64,000 bases of DNA from assembly GCA_032622095.1 (NCBI GenBank), contig CP136061.1:98269345-98333344 (forward strand), in the 5' to 3' direction. The position numbers and the translations under genes are program-made. Below, one piece after another: positions 43,317 through 55,432 of the stretch; the stretch's first letter is position 1, and the number at the start of each line of letters is the position of its first letter. The notes beneath the pieces were generated by a model. It saw only the letters and a list, made by a program, of their open reading frames with translations, had not been told where the DNA came from and made no database searches. Origin of the DNA: Siphonodentalium dalli (taxonomy: Eukaryota > Mollusca > Scaphopoda > Gadilida > Siphonodentaliidae).

Positions 43317-44408
43317 CTAGCACAGATTTATACAAAGTGGATTCCCTTTTTTGGAAGGTGGTTTGGGGTGGCTATCCCCGGGATTGTCGGTTGGTCCTCC
43401 CCTTAACCCCTCATGTTTTTGGCCTTTATTCAGAACACATAATAAAAAAAATAAAAAAAGAAGCAATTTTTTATCTATCTTTTGTGTAGTCTTTTTCTTG
43501 TTGGGCCTCTTCGCTGGTGGTGGTGCAGACGAAGAGGCATCCGAGGGAGAGGTGTAAATCGTGCTGCTGGTGTCGGTCTTCTTGACTGGCACCCCCCTCC
43601 GGATCTGGATGATCCCATCCACTATCCGGTATTCGAGGTTAACCGGGTCACCAGAGTCTGCTGCTGTATATATTGTATCATTTTCCAACAGTTGGCAGTC
43701 AGCCTTGGTCATGATGTATCTTTGTTGTTTAGCTGCCGCAGCGTGTACTCGGCTTTCCAAGGCTTCGTTCAACAGAATGAGCTGTTCTTCATTGTCTTCT
43801 TCGCTCTCCCTGGGTGGAGACTCCGGGTGGTACTTCGGCATCTCCGGAACTGTGAACGAATCTTCAATCTGGGGTGGTGGTGTTGAATCCAACCCCAGCT
43901 CGAAGTTCGCCTGCTCCATCGCAGGAACCGCCGGGGTGACATCATCAGTCGGTTCCTGCTGTGGTGGTGTTATCACATTCGATGACGATGCTGCATCCAC
44001 TGCAGAGGCTGTCTGGATGTTCTCAGTCGGCCTCTGAGATGGTAAATCAGTAGATGCAGCATCCGGGAGTGGGTCCTGTCCAGAAAGGACCAAGTGGGAG
44101 GTAGCTGGGCGTCTCTCAGCCTTCCTCTTACTCCACCTGGCCCTTCTTTCGGTGTCCATGCGACGGTGTCCCGGACTCTTCTTCTTTTTATTCTTTTTCT
44201 GTTTCTGTGTTTCTTTATCTTTGTCTTTCTCTTTGGCCCCTCCAACTGTTGTCTTGGTCTGCTCCGAACCGCTGCTGGTTGAGGGTTCCACGCTAAATTC
44301 CAAAGCCACATCCAATCGACCCTTGTGTGCATGGATAGACCAACGCACACAATAGGCCGATTGGAAGCCCTCCAAAGCGTTGCAGACTTGGTTTGGTATA
44401 CGGTCCAT
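43317..44408 (-). CDS. ORF of a retroposon-like family (basic ORF1-like protein), copy A
   Basis: A 363-codon frame from ATG 44408 (MDRIPNQV). Order: a ~36-residue head ending in YCVRWSIHAHKGRLDVALEF, a Lys/Arg-rich patch (KNKKKKSPGHRR, ERRARWSKRKAE), a long Pro/Ser/Thr/Gln/Glu linker, and a segment with YIMTKADCQLL. The last ~60 residues (KKLLLFLFFLLCVL and on) look like translated 3' UTR. The same order occurs in the ORF at 45010-45906. The bases just before both ATGs match (GGTTTTGGATTAGGCTTA), showing common descent at DNA level. A nucleic-acid-binding ORF1-like role is inferred. No known family was confirmed. Confidence 0.5.
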   Translation of the reverse strand: MDRIPNQVCNALEGFQSAYCVRWSIHAHKGRLDVALEFSVEPSTSSGSEQTKTTVGGAKEKDKDKETQKQKKNKKKKSPGHRRMDTERRARWSKRKAERRPATSHLVLSGQDPLPDAASTDLPSQRPTENIQTASAVDAASSSNVITPPQQEPTDDVTPAVPAMEQANFELGLDSTPPPQIEDSFTVPEMPKYHPESPPRESEEDNEEQLILLNEALESRVHAAAAKQQRYIMTKADCQLLENDTIYTAADSGDPVNLEYRIVDGIIQIRRGVPVKKTDTSSTIYTSPSDASSSAPPPAKRPNKKKTTQKIDKKLLLFLFFLLCVLNKGQKHEGLRGGPTDNPGDSHPKPPSKKGNPLCINLC

Positions 44409-44853
44409 TGGACTAAGCCTAATCCAAAACCAAGTGTGACAAAAAAAGTCACGAACCGCTCAAGGGATTAAGCGCGGAGCGCTCGGCAAACGATCCTACC
44501 CCTGAGTGGCCGGAAGCAAGAATGGATTCCCTATCTTTTTGAGTTCTTTATAAGGGCGAAGTAAACAATGATCACTCACTTCGTTGTGAGTTATATTCAA
44601 AGCTATAATGACGGTGAGACGTTCCCGGCCATGGAATTTGTGTTGATATTTATGTGCGGCGGTTGTTTATGAGTGTTATGATAATGTGTGTTTATATTAA
44701 TGCGACCGCTGTCTGAAGAGCGTGTATGAGTGTTTATATTAATGCGCATGTTGTTTGATGAGTGTATGTGAGTGATTATGTGTGTGTATATGCATGAAGC
44801 GGTTGTTTGGTGAGTGTTTATGAGTGTGTATAGTTATGCGGCGCTTGTTTTAT

Positions 44854-46056
44854 TTTTACTATGGGGGGTTTGGGATTTCTCCCTGTAAGATTTGAAAGGG
44901 GCGGAACCCCTCTCCTACAACCCACTTGTGAATTTTAATTTGATACATGTTATGGTAATACATAAGCATGAATTGGTGAAGGTGAAATGAGAATGATCTA
45001 GACATATTATTATTTTTTTTTCTTTGATTTCTTCGCTTTCTTTTTTCTTCGGTTTGATGTTGCTGTTGTTGTGACTGGGTTAGAATCGGAACTGGTGTTT
45101 ACTTCTTGATCTCGATCTTGTCTAAATTTGCGTGCAATCTCCAGCACTCTATCTGATTCTGCCATGCGTTTTTGATGTTGTAATTGTCTTTGTCGACGTT
45201 CAAATTCATATTGTGCTTGTTGTTGTGCCAAAGCGATTTCAGCGCTGACAGATTCAGCTGTAGATTCAGCGACTATCTCTTCTAGAGAACGGGTGGAGGC
45301 TGCGCTGGTGTTGTTGTTGGTGCTGGTGGAGCTGGGGGAAACCAGGATGTTTTGGTAATCCGGTGTCCGAGGTGTAAAGCTGTCCAGTTCCACGTCGAAG
45401 CTGGCGGCAGGAACATCTGGGGTGGTATCCACGTCCCTGTCTCCGCAAGCCTCGACGACGACGGCAGGGACCTCCGGCAGATCCACGGAGTCCCTGCTAG
45501 CTGGTTCAATGTCGTCAGTCTCCATGCAGGTCGAGTCGTCTGGGCGTCTCTCAGACAACTTCGACCTGCCGGCTATGACTATAGACGGCTGAGCCACACA
45601 GGGAGGGGTGACCGGTCGATCAATGGTCACCCCCTTCTGCTTCTTCCATTTAGCCCGTCTGGCGGCGTCCCTTCTTTTTCTAGTACGGGTCTTCTTCTTG
45701 GGAGGCCCCTTCCCAACCTTCATGGAACAGGAGGCAGTCTTGGAGTTGGTGTCCCGGGTCTGTGATTTCTGGTTACCAGCATCTTCAGTCCTGAACTCCA
45801 GGCAAAGAGTCAGATATCCCCTGCTAGACTGGAGAGACCAGTTAGCGATGTTCAATATCCGACTTATTTGCACTGCGGCCAACACGGCGTCTGGGATTAA
45901 ATCCATAAGCCTAATCCAAAACCGTCTCACTGGCGTTAAGCACGGGGGCAGCTGCACCCGGAGGCGCGGCCACACGACTCACCCGTGCTCAACGCTCTGA
46001 CCGAAGAGGAACTAATAAGAATCGAAGCAATCACGACCGTTTCGCTCCACTCTCCT
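44854..46056 (-). mobile_element. ORF-bearing retroposon, 1,203 bp, 11-bp target duplication
   Basis: Flanked by GCTTGTTTTAT at 44843-44853 and 46057-46067; copy B has one copy of the site (57173-57183). The element reads on the minus strand: 5' end AGGAGAGTGGAGCGAAACGG, one ORF, and 3' end CCCCCCATAGTAAAA. A target duplication of this length next to a T-rich site suggests target-primed reverse transcription. There is no reverse transcriptase, so it depends on another element. Confidence 0.85.
45010..45906 (-). CDS. ORF of the inserted retroposon, ORF1-like basic protein
   Basis: 298 codons from ATG 45906 (MDLIPDAV). A short head contains NIANWSLQSSRGYLTLCLEF, followed by a basic region (KKKTRTRKRRDAARRAKWKK). 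A Ser/Thr/Pro/Asp-rich linker leads to a probable coiled coil (EEIVAESTAESVSAEIALAQ..., Gln/Arg-rich, residues ~205-265), and the protein ends in RRKKKAKKSKKKK. This layout recalls LINE ORF1 proteins in charge and coiled coil, but no RRM or zinc knuckle is visible. The frame is fully open, suggesting a recent insertion. It is a diverged relative of the ORF at 43317-44408. Confidence 0.6.
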   Translation of the reverse strand: MDLIPDAVLAAVQISRILNIANWSLQSSRGYLTLCLEFRTEDAGNQKSQTRDTNSKTASCSMKVGKGPPKKKTRTRKRRDAARRAKWKKQKGVTIDRPVTPPCVAQPSIVIAGRSKLSERRPDDSTCMETDDIEPASRDSVDLPEVPAVVVEACGDRDVDTTPDVPAASFDVELDSFTPRTPDYQNILVSPSSTSTNNNTSAASTRSLEEIVAESTAESVSAEIALAQQQAQYEFERRQRQLQHQKRMAESDRVLEIARKFRQDRDQEVNTSSDSNPVTTTATSNRRKKKAKKSKKKK

Positions 46057-48099
46057 GCTTGTTTTATGAGTATTTCAGAGTGTTTATATTCATGCGGCGC
46101 TTGTTTAGTGACTGTTTATGGGTGTTAATAAGTGTTTACATGCATGCGGCGGTTGTTCGATGAGTTTGTGAGTGTTTATATTCATGTGGCTGTTGTTTGA
46201 TGAGTGTTTATGAGTGTTTATTAGTGTTATTGTTCATGCGGTGGTTGCTTGATGAGAGTGTATGAATGTTTATGAGTGTTTATGTTCATGTGGTGATTGT
46301 TTGATGAGTGTTTATAATTGTTTATATGTGTTTATATTTATGCGACGGTTGTTTGATGAGTGTCTGGTGTGTGTTTATGTTCATGCGGCTGCTGTTTGAT
46401 GAGTGTTGATATCCGTGCGGTTGTTCGATGAGTGTTCATATCCATGCGGAGGTTGTTTGATGAGTGTTTATATTCATGCGGCAGTTTGTTCGATGAGTGT
46501 CTATGAGTAATTATATTCATGTGGCGGTTGTTTGATGAGTGTTTATATCAATGTGGCGGTTGTTTGATTAGTATTTGTGAGTGTTTATATCAACGCGGCG
46601 GTTGTTTGGTTAGTGTTTATGGTGTTTATGAGTGTTATGTTCATGCGGCGTTTGTTCGATGAGTGTTTGTGAGTGTTTATATTAATGTTGGGGTGATTGG
46701 TGAGTGTTTATGGGTGTTTATATTAATGCTGTCCATCAAATATGAAAGTTCCAAGTATTTGAAAATTGTACTAAAACAATATGTGAATGGTTTTAGGCAA
46801 TACAAACAAATGGCGCATATGTCATGGTCAAGAACATTGTGATGAGCTCGGATAATAGATTATTGAGCCAAATGCGGAGTGTCCATAGACCAATTATCAT
46901 AACGCATCTGAACCCATATCTGAGGCTCATAGTGTTGCAGAGCCACACTTCAACCAAACACCTGAAAGCGAGTCAATTTGTTTCTGATCTGATTTTGATC
47001 AATTCGCGGTTTTCGAATTATCACTCGCTGATCACGTCTTGGTGGTCCACCGTTCATGAACATGGATTAAAATATACGCTACATTGATATAAAACAGAAA
47101 TGCAGTTCCCTTAACACTTATTCACTCCCTCATATTTGATGGTCATCCGTTGTTTGGTCACAAATTAATGTATCATTGTTTGTTTGTGTATTTGTATCCG
47201 GTATCATACATATTACAAATTATTTATATCATTATACATATTACAAATTATTTATAAAATTATTTATAAAATTTCGAGGCTTAAATTGATAAATGTATAA
47301 CTTCGCCAGTCAAGATATCAGCGACTACAGCACCCTATTCCGGCTGCGGAAAAATAAATAGTGAAATAGCTCTGTGGGGTGATACAACTGTACAGTCTTG
47401 TGGAGATTATCTTTAATCATTACATCAGGTGTGGTTGGTGATCGGAAATATCGGTTAGTTGAACATGGTCGCTAAATCACGACTCGTCTCAAGACGCATC
47501 TCTGGATGAACATAACCTTCTGGAATCCGTACCACATTTGTAAATGCTTCACGAATATGATACAGTTACTGACGTCCCTTCCTCGAATCATAACATTACA
47601 CAATCATATAAGTCCCAGAACATGTGCGGCATAATTAATGTTAATGAGTTTGTACTGGAAATCATTTGGTCGATTAGTCAATTAACTGTAGATACAATGT
47701 CTTATTCCGATCATCAAACACGAGCTATATACATGTAATAGTTTGGTACAATACACGAATTTGGGTTTCATACACTTTAGTCGTTACAGTTAATGCTGAA
47801 ATGGGTATATAACAAAATTGGTGTGAAATATGTGGTGGTATAAGTATATTATCCCACAGCTATTGTCAAAACGAAGTGTTAATTACCAAATTCCACAGCG
47901 AATTCGTTAATCATTACTGAGACGCGAGACGTAACATCTTAGGCTCAGTATTAAAAGAGGCCGCAACTCGTACGTAACACTACACATTCGCTGTTATAGA
48001 GTGTGTCAAAATATACATTTCTGAGGACAAGTTGACATGATATCCCACAAAAGACACCTTTCGCATAATGAACGACAACAGACACTGCTTTCGAATAGC

Positions 48100-48300
48100 T
48101 ACAGTAATACCCTAAATAGTCGACTCCTTAAACACAGCAGAATTATGGGTAATTTTTCAAGATTTATTCCAAAATATGGCCTGTTGACATTCATCGGAAA
48201 GCTTTCATTGAGAGCTTTCCTATGAATGGCAACAAGCCATTCCGACTAAATCCTGAAAAATTACCCATAATTCTGCTCGATTATTTGGGGCATTACTGTA
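48100..48300. mobile_element. CAGTAATG MITE, 201-bp copy
   Basis: TA-flanked, with ends CAGTAATACCCTAAATAGTC and GGGGCATTACTG. The middle is longer than in 18290-18460 and includes a CATCGGAAAGCTTTC palindrome. Confidence 0.8.
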
Positions 48301-49447
48301 TTTGTAGTTGTAGCTATTGTTTTTCTTAAGGTGGTTATGCTTCCGCGTGCCGATAGAGTTTTATCAACATATATATAGTTATGTAAACAAGTTGACCTGA
48401 TATCCCACCACATTGGTTGTAACACTGAAATCACTTGCTGTTTATCAGCGAAGTTAGAACATTTCCAATCTAAACCTGTATATGACATATTAGACACATT
48501 TCGCATAATGAACGATAATGTTTACGAATTGCTATTTTAGTCGTCATGTTTTCGTGCTTTTTCAGACGCAGTAAGGGAGATTTTGGTCCTACGTGATGTG
48601 ATTATTTTGTACTTAGCTTAGCGCTTTATGTTTCGCAAGATTCTTGTGTTTGACAACGACGAATGGTATGATTGCCACTAATATATAACAATTACACATG
48701 GTCATCGAAATTTAAAGACATAACCCCAGAGTCATCTCCCATATCGGGGAGATGAGAAACGAGCGCGAACGTAATACTTTATGATGTATTTGTGAGTTTT
48801 GTTGAAAATTCAAAACCGTAATTGTAACAATGGATAGGGAAACCGTCATCGAATAGAAAGAACACAAATTATAATGACGTAGTACCCTATTCGTAATAAT
48901 TGTATGTCGAAGTTATGCGAAATGTGTCTATTTCTGGAATCATCAATAGCCTAAATTGTATGTATTTGTACTCGTTGAATTATGTGTGCTATTGTTTATT
49001 ATACCAATGTACTAAGTTCGAGTAAACAACTTTAATTTATGTATATATGGTCACGGTCGATGTACTATCGCGTGACATACATGTACATGCATATATACAT
49101 TGGCATTAACACTATTTTATTCAGAGTATACTAAATAAAGAGAAATTTGATCTGACAGTAAGCCAACGGCTATTATTGGGCATTTACGTTTCGTGTGATT
49201 TCAGCCAACTGTTGATTCGAATGATGAATGGTATGCTCCACTGTCACACTCGTTTCGATCCATGTCCGATCGATGGGGGCCCATTTGATCCTTCCCCACT
49301 ATCATAGCTTGAAGTAAATTGTATGTACATCGTGTACATATGCATGTAAAAGTACGGACGTACATGTATATTCGCGATGTTTCTTCATGTTCATAACTCT
49401 TACACCTGTATCTAATATAACCGAAGCCACAGTTTATATTATATATA

Positions 49448-49920
49448 CACACTCTAAATCGCGTTGGGTAAACGTTTACCTTACGCAATGGTGCATATAG
49501 CACCACGCGAACATTGGGTAAGATTACCCAATGTTGGGCAATGGTTTTACTCAACGCAGGGTAACAATAACAATTTACTCATTATTTACTCGCGCAACGC
49601 CGCTATCCAGCTAGTGTAGCATAATTTAGCAATGCCCGTCTTTGAATAAATATGCTTGCCCATCGAAATAAATGAGTTATGTTTTTTCCAGATATATCTG
49701 AATATACTGTCGCGACGGTAGTTATTTTTAACACCATGTTATTGGTAATAAATCCCCCAACATTAGTTGATTTGACCCAATAATTAATTAGTTATTCACT
49801 TAATGTTCGGGTACAAAAAATCGTCCAGCGCAGAAGGGACATTAATATTGGGTAAATTGTTGCCCTGTGTTGTGCGCAATTGTGCTGGGTAAGATGTTAT
49901 CTAACCCTATTTAGAGTGTG
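49448..49920. mobile_element. TA-flanked MITE, 473 bp
   Basis: Ends CACACTCTAAAT and ATTTAGAGTGTG are inverted and flanked by TA. Many GGGTAA/TTACCC motifs lie inside. The matching place in copy B (near 60320-60340) lacks it, so it inserted after the duplication or was lost from B. Confidence 0.7.
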
Positions 49921-49970
49921 TATTCAAATAATTCATAGGGATTTGAACAAAATTAGATGAATTGGAGATA

Positions 49971-50658
49971 ATCTGGCCATTAATCAAATTAGCAACCATG
50001 GTTTAGATGCTGGGTTAATATGCAAAACTGTGGCACAGAGGCAACAACAAAAGAACTGCCCCACTTAACACAACATAAATAAAAACAACCTGACCTTTAT
50101 TAATGTGACCGAAATAATAACTTATGACCGGCCAACATAAATTATAAACCATGACTGCCAACAGAGAAATCATTACTCATAACAGGCCAACAGAAATTAT
50201 AACTCATGACTGGCCAACATAAATTATGACTCATCTATTCTGACCTAGGCCTGTACTGATATGACCGGTCAACAACAAATATAACTCATGACGGGCCAAC
50301 TGTAATTATAACTCATCTTGAGAAATGACGAACCTAAACGTGCAATGTCATCTGCAACATGGTCCTGCACTTTATCCATAAACGGTGTGGATAACCAAAC
50401 ATTGAACACTAACATGTTTATGCTGATATATGTAATGACATTTTTAGTTTAGGTACTTATTTTGAAACCGGAGTCAAGTGGGCGAATTTGTCAATAAATC
50501 GCATCTTATCTTATAACAGAAGAAATAATCAAACAATCCAGTGACCAGGTGGACAGCAAGCAGGCCGGTATGATTATTACCACACCATCGATTGTCACGA
50601 ACAGGCACACGCACGCTCGTATGAAAACGAAATAATACCAAACCACCACTCGCACCAT
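49971..50658. other. Spacer between duplication copies, with a ~38-bp tandem repeat
   Basis: Positions 50095-50310 hold about five units of AAATTATAACTCATGACTGG followed by CCAACA. No gene recognised. Confidence 0.6.
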
Positions 50659-51174
50659 AAAATACCGTATTTTAGCGAGAAAAACCACAGTCATATAATA
50701 AAACTACTACGTTTTTGTTTCTTTTGGAAACTTACTCATTCCAGGTCCAAATGACTTGGGTGCAGGTTCAGTAACCGGGCGTGGTACATACATTAAATTG
50801 GTGTAATATTCCATTTATGTGTTATGGACATTACGCTAGCTCTATACCAAACATGTTAATTGACTTTACGAACCACCCAATTTGCTGTTTTGTTTTTATA
50901 CAGTATAACATAATTTAAATAGGATAACATTATGTCATCTTACAGTCGAAATCATATATGATGGATGTAATAGTTACAACGTTCCATTGTTATTACTGAG
51001 ATCAACAAAGATTTCCAAATCACAACAATTGTCTTTATCGGTTACATACCTTTATTCCGAAGACCCAAATGTTCGATATTCCGAAGTTCCGATACGTTTT
51101 CCGCAGTGGCGTTGTGGACGAGTAGCCCACTTTCATTCCGGCCTTGGTTTTGTGGTCGATGACTTGGGTATCGT

Positions 51175-51638
51175 ATATGTGACCCGCCATATCAAATCCA
51201 GTCGTAAGTCGGGAATTTTTTTCCCTGTGCCAATGCATTCTCTTATATATGCGATTCGACCATAGGTCGCCTCGCATATATAAGACAATGCATTGGCCTA
51301 ACAATTTTTTACAATTTTAATAATTTGTTCTTGTATTCTTTAACAATTTTATAATTTCACCCATACAGAGCCCCAGACAAACATGAGCAGACGACACTCT
51401 TCTATATGCTTATATATATGTTTGGGGCTCCCTGCAGGGTAATGGATGTTTTTTATTCTTTGTCCTAAAAATTGTAAGAAACATTTATTTTAAAAAAATG
51501 ATGAAAAATTGTTAGGCCAATGCATTCTCTTATATATGCGAGGCGACCTATGGTCGACTCGCATATATAAGATATTGCATTGGCACAGGGTAAACAAATC
51601 CCGACTTACGACTGGTTTTGATATGGTGGGTCACATAT
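51175..51638. mobile_element. Nested palindrome, copy B
   Basis: Appears identical to 37781-38244. Confidence 0.75.
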
Positions 51639-52143
51639 GTGCTTACCAAAGCATGGGAGAAAAAACAGGCATTTCCACAAGTGATTTAGTGGCTGAAATC
51701 GACATTCCATTCTAGGTTATTCCCTCTCCATTTGCTTTCGATTATACAATTTTACACGAACTGAGGAGGTTTTCTGCGATCAGAAACTGTGCGCTTATAG
51801 TATGGTATATAGCATAGTAACACATATCGAAACATGTGACTACGTTTCACGACACTCTGAGTTCGAGATACGCAACAGGATACAATGTTCATATGCGGCA
51901 ATCCGTCAACCGAAAATTGCTACAATACTCGAATTTATTGTGTTAGAGTGTTAAACCTTCCCATCACTAGCATCAAGCTATCAGTTTCAGCTGGCAAGTG
52001 CTTCTATACATGTACATGTATATAATAAATATTCTTCAAACTTGCACTCTAAAACTTTGAACCGACAATAATTATGATTTTATAGTATTATAATACATGA
52101 AATCTCAACTGAATTTCAGCTATTGCTGTTTTCTTGAGGGACC

Positions 52144-52834
52144 CTGTTTAACTATGGTTTATTAATTTTTTTGATTACTATAGTATTACCACCCAAAAAG
52201 GCCATTGTAATTCACGTTGGCCACCAGCAAGGTTATAAGCCGTTTATTTCACTTTGATTACCATGGTTTTACCACCCAATTTACAACAGTCTTTTGAGTG
52301 GTAAAACTATGGTAATAATGGAAATTACAATATTGAAAAAACAATAGTTAATTTACAATGGTTGTTTGTGTGGTGAAGCAATAGTAATAAAACAAAAATA
52401 ATAAATTTTCAACGGTTCTTTGGATGGTAAAACTATGGTAATCAATCATCACGGTGATTACCATAGCGAAATATACAACAGTTAATTTACAACGGTCTTT
52501 TGAGTGTTAAAACTATGGTAATCATCATAATACCATGGAGGCATAGTAATTATCATGGAGGCATGGTGCAACAATGGTAAATTAACTACTGTTTTTTTAC
52601 TATATATTTACCGCTCAAATAACCGTTGTAAAACTATGGTTTTACCACAACCGTTTTAAATTTACCACCCAAATCACGATTGTAAATTAACCACTCAAAT
52701 CACCGTTGTAAATTTATCACTCAAATAACCGTTATAAATTAACTATAGTTTCAGATAACCATTGTAAATTAACTGTTGTTTTTTATTATGGTAAACCATA
52801 GTTCTACTATAGTAAAACAATAGTAAATGTTTAT
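52144..52834. repeat. Inverted tandem array of a ~40-bp unit, copy B
   Basis: Same as 38750-39440; no difference seen. Confidence 0.75.
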
Positions 52835-53399
52835 AAGGGTTACTTCCCAGCGGTTGAAACAATTCTAGTTAACCACCTCATCGGATCGTATCGCATAGGC
52901 AATTATCAAATTCACACATGATGGACCCGCACTCCCGCCCCCCCCCCGTTGCCTCGTTTGACACTAGGGAAAATATACTGGTAATGTTACTGGAAAGACT
53001 GCTGTATGGTATGATGTTGGTCACTAATCTATCTGATGTCACGGAGACAACTCCAAGAATACACATTTTAACAAAGAACGGACACTACCACGAATACTAC
53101 GATCCTGTTTTACATCGGGGGGAAACATGCTACGGATTTGTTCCCATAAATGGTCTTTCAGCACAACATTAACCAATAAATGATTGTTCAGTCGTACATT
53201 TCAATTATGGGACGTGTGAGCATTGTACATGTATATATACATTTATTAGTATTATAGTATTTACCTCATGGCCAGGTGGATGTGGATTATGACTCCTGCG
53301 ATTCCCTGTCGCGACGTCACCGAATGCTTCCATGGTCCACATATTGGTGGAGGCTTTAAAATAATTTAATTTGCATATCAATTGACCTCCCTTACAATA

Positions 53400-53620
53400 C
53401 TCTGACCTTCGGAGTATCGGATCTTCGGAGTGTCGGACTTTCGAATTATCGGACATTCGGACTACTCGGCCTTCGGAGTATCGGACCTTACGAGTATGGA
53501 ACCCTCGTAGTATTGGGTCTTCGGAATATAGCATCTTCTGAGTAGCGGACCTTCTTAGTATGGGACCTTCGTAATATAGGGTCTTCGGAGCATAGGACCT
53601 TCGATCGAACCTTCGGAATA
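53400..53620. repeat. ~17-bp minisatellite, copy B (contracted)
   Basis: Has about two to three fewer units than 40010-40270, lost around CGGACCTTACGAGTATGGAA. Confidence 0.85.
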
Positions 53621-53813
53621 AAGGGTCGACACCCTTTTACCGATTTCCGTAGAATATTTAAACCTCCCCCCCCCAATGTTCAACGGCGACCAAAATAATG
53701 AGAAGAGATTCAGCTAAAAACCAGACGCGTGAGCAGTCCGTGTCAGTCCTGTGTTTTATCGTACATTATTTTGTACACAAACTGATTTGCATGTTCGATG
53801 TAAATTTTCTCAG

Positions 53814-54022
53814 ATCTCTACGTCGACGGAGAAAAAACAGATGGCACTCAGACAGTCTACAGCTGGGACGGCACCGTGATGTCGTGGATCGACTGGAATC
53901 CTGGTCAACCGGAGTCACCGGCGGATCTGTACATGATGCTGAGAAAGGATGGGGGCGGCGTCTACAGGTCACACGATGATGACGGAGGAGGCAAAAAACC
54001 GACACTTTGTCAACGGCCTTAG
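53814..54022 (+). CDS. C-type lectin domain, C-terminal half, last exon (copy B)
   Basis: A 209-bp exon matching 40452-40660 in acceptor, phase, length and stop (TAG 54020-54022). One visible coding difference (AAC to AAA, Asn to Lys) and one change before the acceptor (GTAAATTTTCTCAG). The open frame is kept, so it could serve as an alternative last exon of the same gene or as the end of a partly duplicated gene. No copy of the upstream CTLD exon lies in the duplicated segment. Confidence 0.55.
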
Positions 54023-54107
54023 GGTTTCTGCGATGACAAAGTCACACACACATTGTTATGTAGTCCTGCTATAATGTTGTATGGAGTATTCAGCCATATA
54101 TATATGC

Positions 54108-54115
54108 GTGTTGTT
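54108..54115. other. Empty target site of the hAT-like element
   Basis: A single GTGTTGTT in the same flanking sequence that is duplicated around 40754-41908. Confidence 0.85.
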
Positions 54116-54689
54116 AGAACGAACCGATGCTGATAAATCTTTACTGGCTTAAGATACCGGTCATATACATGACTCCTTCTACGTTTACACGTGTACCTGT
54201 TCAACCACGACATAACTAACTGACAGTCGATTGGATGTTTCCATTTAATCAAATTAACGCTATCTCAATATTATAACCTATTGTGGTTGGTTGACGGTAA
54301 CACAGTGTAAAATTAGCCATTTGGAGCCTATGCTCAACATCGGCGCGGAGCCACAATAACGTATATGTTTTTTTTCCGCCGACAGTCATTGTCATTCGCA
54401 GGAATTTGCATTTATTCCGGAAGAATAACAACACAAACTGTTGAAATCTCACGCGAAAGGAGGTCCATGCACGAAGAGCCGATGAACTGTTACATTTGTT
54501 TCAAGTATGTGGTCGGCTCTAGATGTACCATGTTATATTTTGCGCGGCTCTCTGATCAATTAAAGACGCCTTTTCTTAATAGTGCCGGAACATAACTTAG
54601 AATAGTTATGTTATATCGCGCTCACTGTTGTAAGAAGACCCCCAATCAAAACGGCTCTTGGTAGTTTTGATCCTTTATCAGCAACGATA

Positions 54690-55205
54690 TGACAATATAT
54701 CACATGAAACCCATAGTATATCATTAAAAATCCATTACATATTTGATTATCTCGCACTAGTTATGAATATACACTGACTCAGACGGATTAATACTATTTC
54801 GAAAAGCCGCGCATGACACCAACACCAGACAATGCAAACTGATTGCTTTGTTCATTAAAGTTAAAATATTGTCCAACTTATTTGCACTAACGAAAATAGG
54901 CACAAAAACAAAGAGGCAAATTTGGGGACTATATTTTCCGTCCCCAGCCCGAGCGCGCAATATGGTTGTGAAGCGTTTCAGTCAACGCTGTAAATGTATG
55001 GATCTTTATTTTTTTGTTAAACATAAAGCTCTAGTTTATTTCATGTGATATACAAGATCTTCGAACCGTTATGCTAGGATATAAGATTGTATAAAACTCA
55101 TTTGATAAATTTGATTCACAACTCATCTACGACTCGTTGTGATTCAAATTTATCAAACGTGTTTCATAAAATCTTATATCCCATCATAATGAGTTGGAGA
55201 TCCTC
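54690..55205 (+). mobile_element. Hairpin-ended repeat element, fuller copy
   Basis: Partner of 42480-42850, with ~170 additional bases at 54729-54896 that also resemble 30150-30250 (AATACTATTTCGAAAAG, GACACCAACACCAGACAAT). The extra bases are therefore ancestral, and copy A has the deletion. Confidence 0.65.
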
Positions 55206-55432
55206 TAACACTTAAATGGTAGATGATTTCAAATTCAGTGTTTCTAACCAGCATCGGCTCATTCTATTAACAAGGGCGATAAATCAGCAGAATACAGAAG
55301 GTGGCAGAAGAATAGCAGACGAAAATGATAAAAAAATGAGTCATGTTTGTTCTGGAAACAAATTTGTTACAAATGATTCATAGTGTGCGTAGCATGGACT
55401 TCATAATCATATTGAAAGATTTCTTTTTATGT

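Larger units (their letters stand above)
44620..46740. repeat. ~45-bp minisatellite, split by an insertion, copy A
   Basis: Units of GTGTTTATATTCATGCGGCG then GTTGTTTGATGAGTGTTTAT, variable in length. It is interrupted at 44854-46056 by a retroposon. The uninterrupted partner is 56965-57845. Confidence 0.88.
37265..49970. repeat. Segmental duplication, copy A
   Basis: Corresponds to 50659-60390. At the start the offset is 13,394 and no difference was seen by eye over 37265-39541. From the C-run at 39543 on there are scattered substitutions and small indels, and beyond ~47.7 kb the copies differ much more. Copy A holds insertions missing from copy B at 40754-41908, 44854-46056 and 49448-49920. 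Copy B holds ~170 bases (54729-54896) absent from A. Confidence 0.9.

Noticed and set aside
43351-46000. Plus-strand ORFs over the retroposon genes
   Set aside because: They are antisense to the minus-strand ORFs, whose start, layout and paralogy are far better supported.
46338-46520. His/Asn/Ser-rich ORF in the minisatellite
   Set aside because: It is the translated ~45-bp repeat unit and recurs in the other duplication copy with repeat-length changes.
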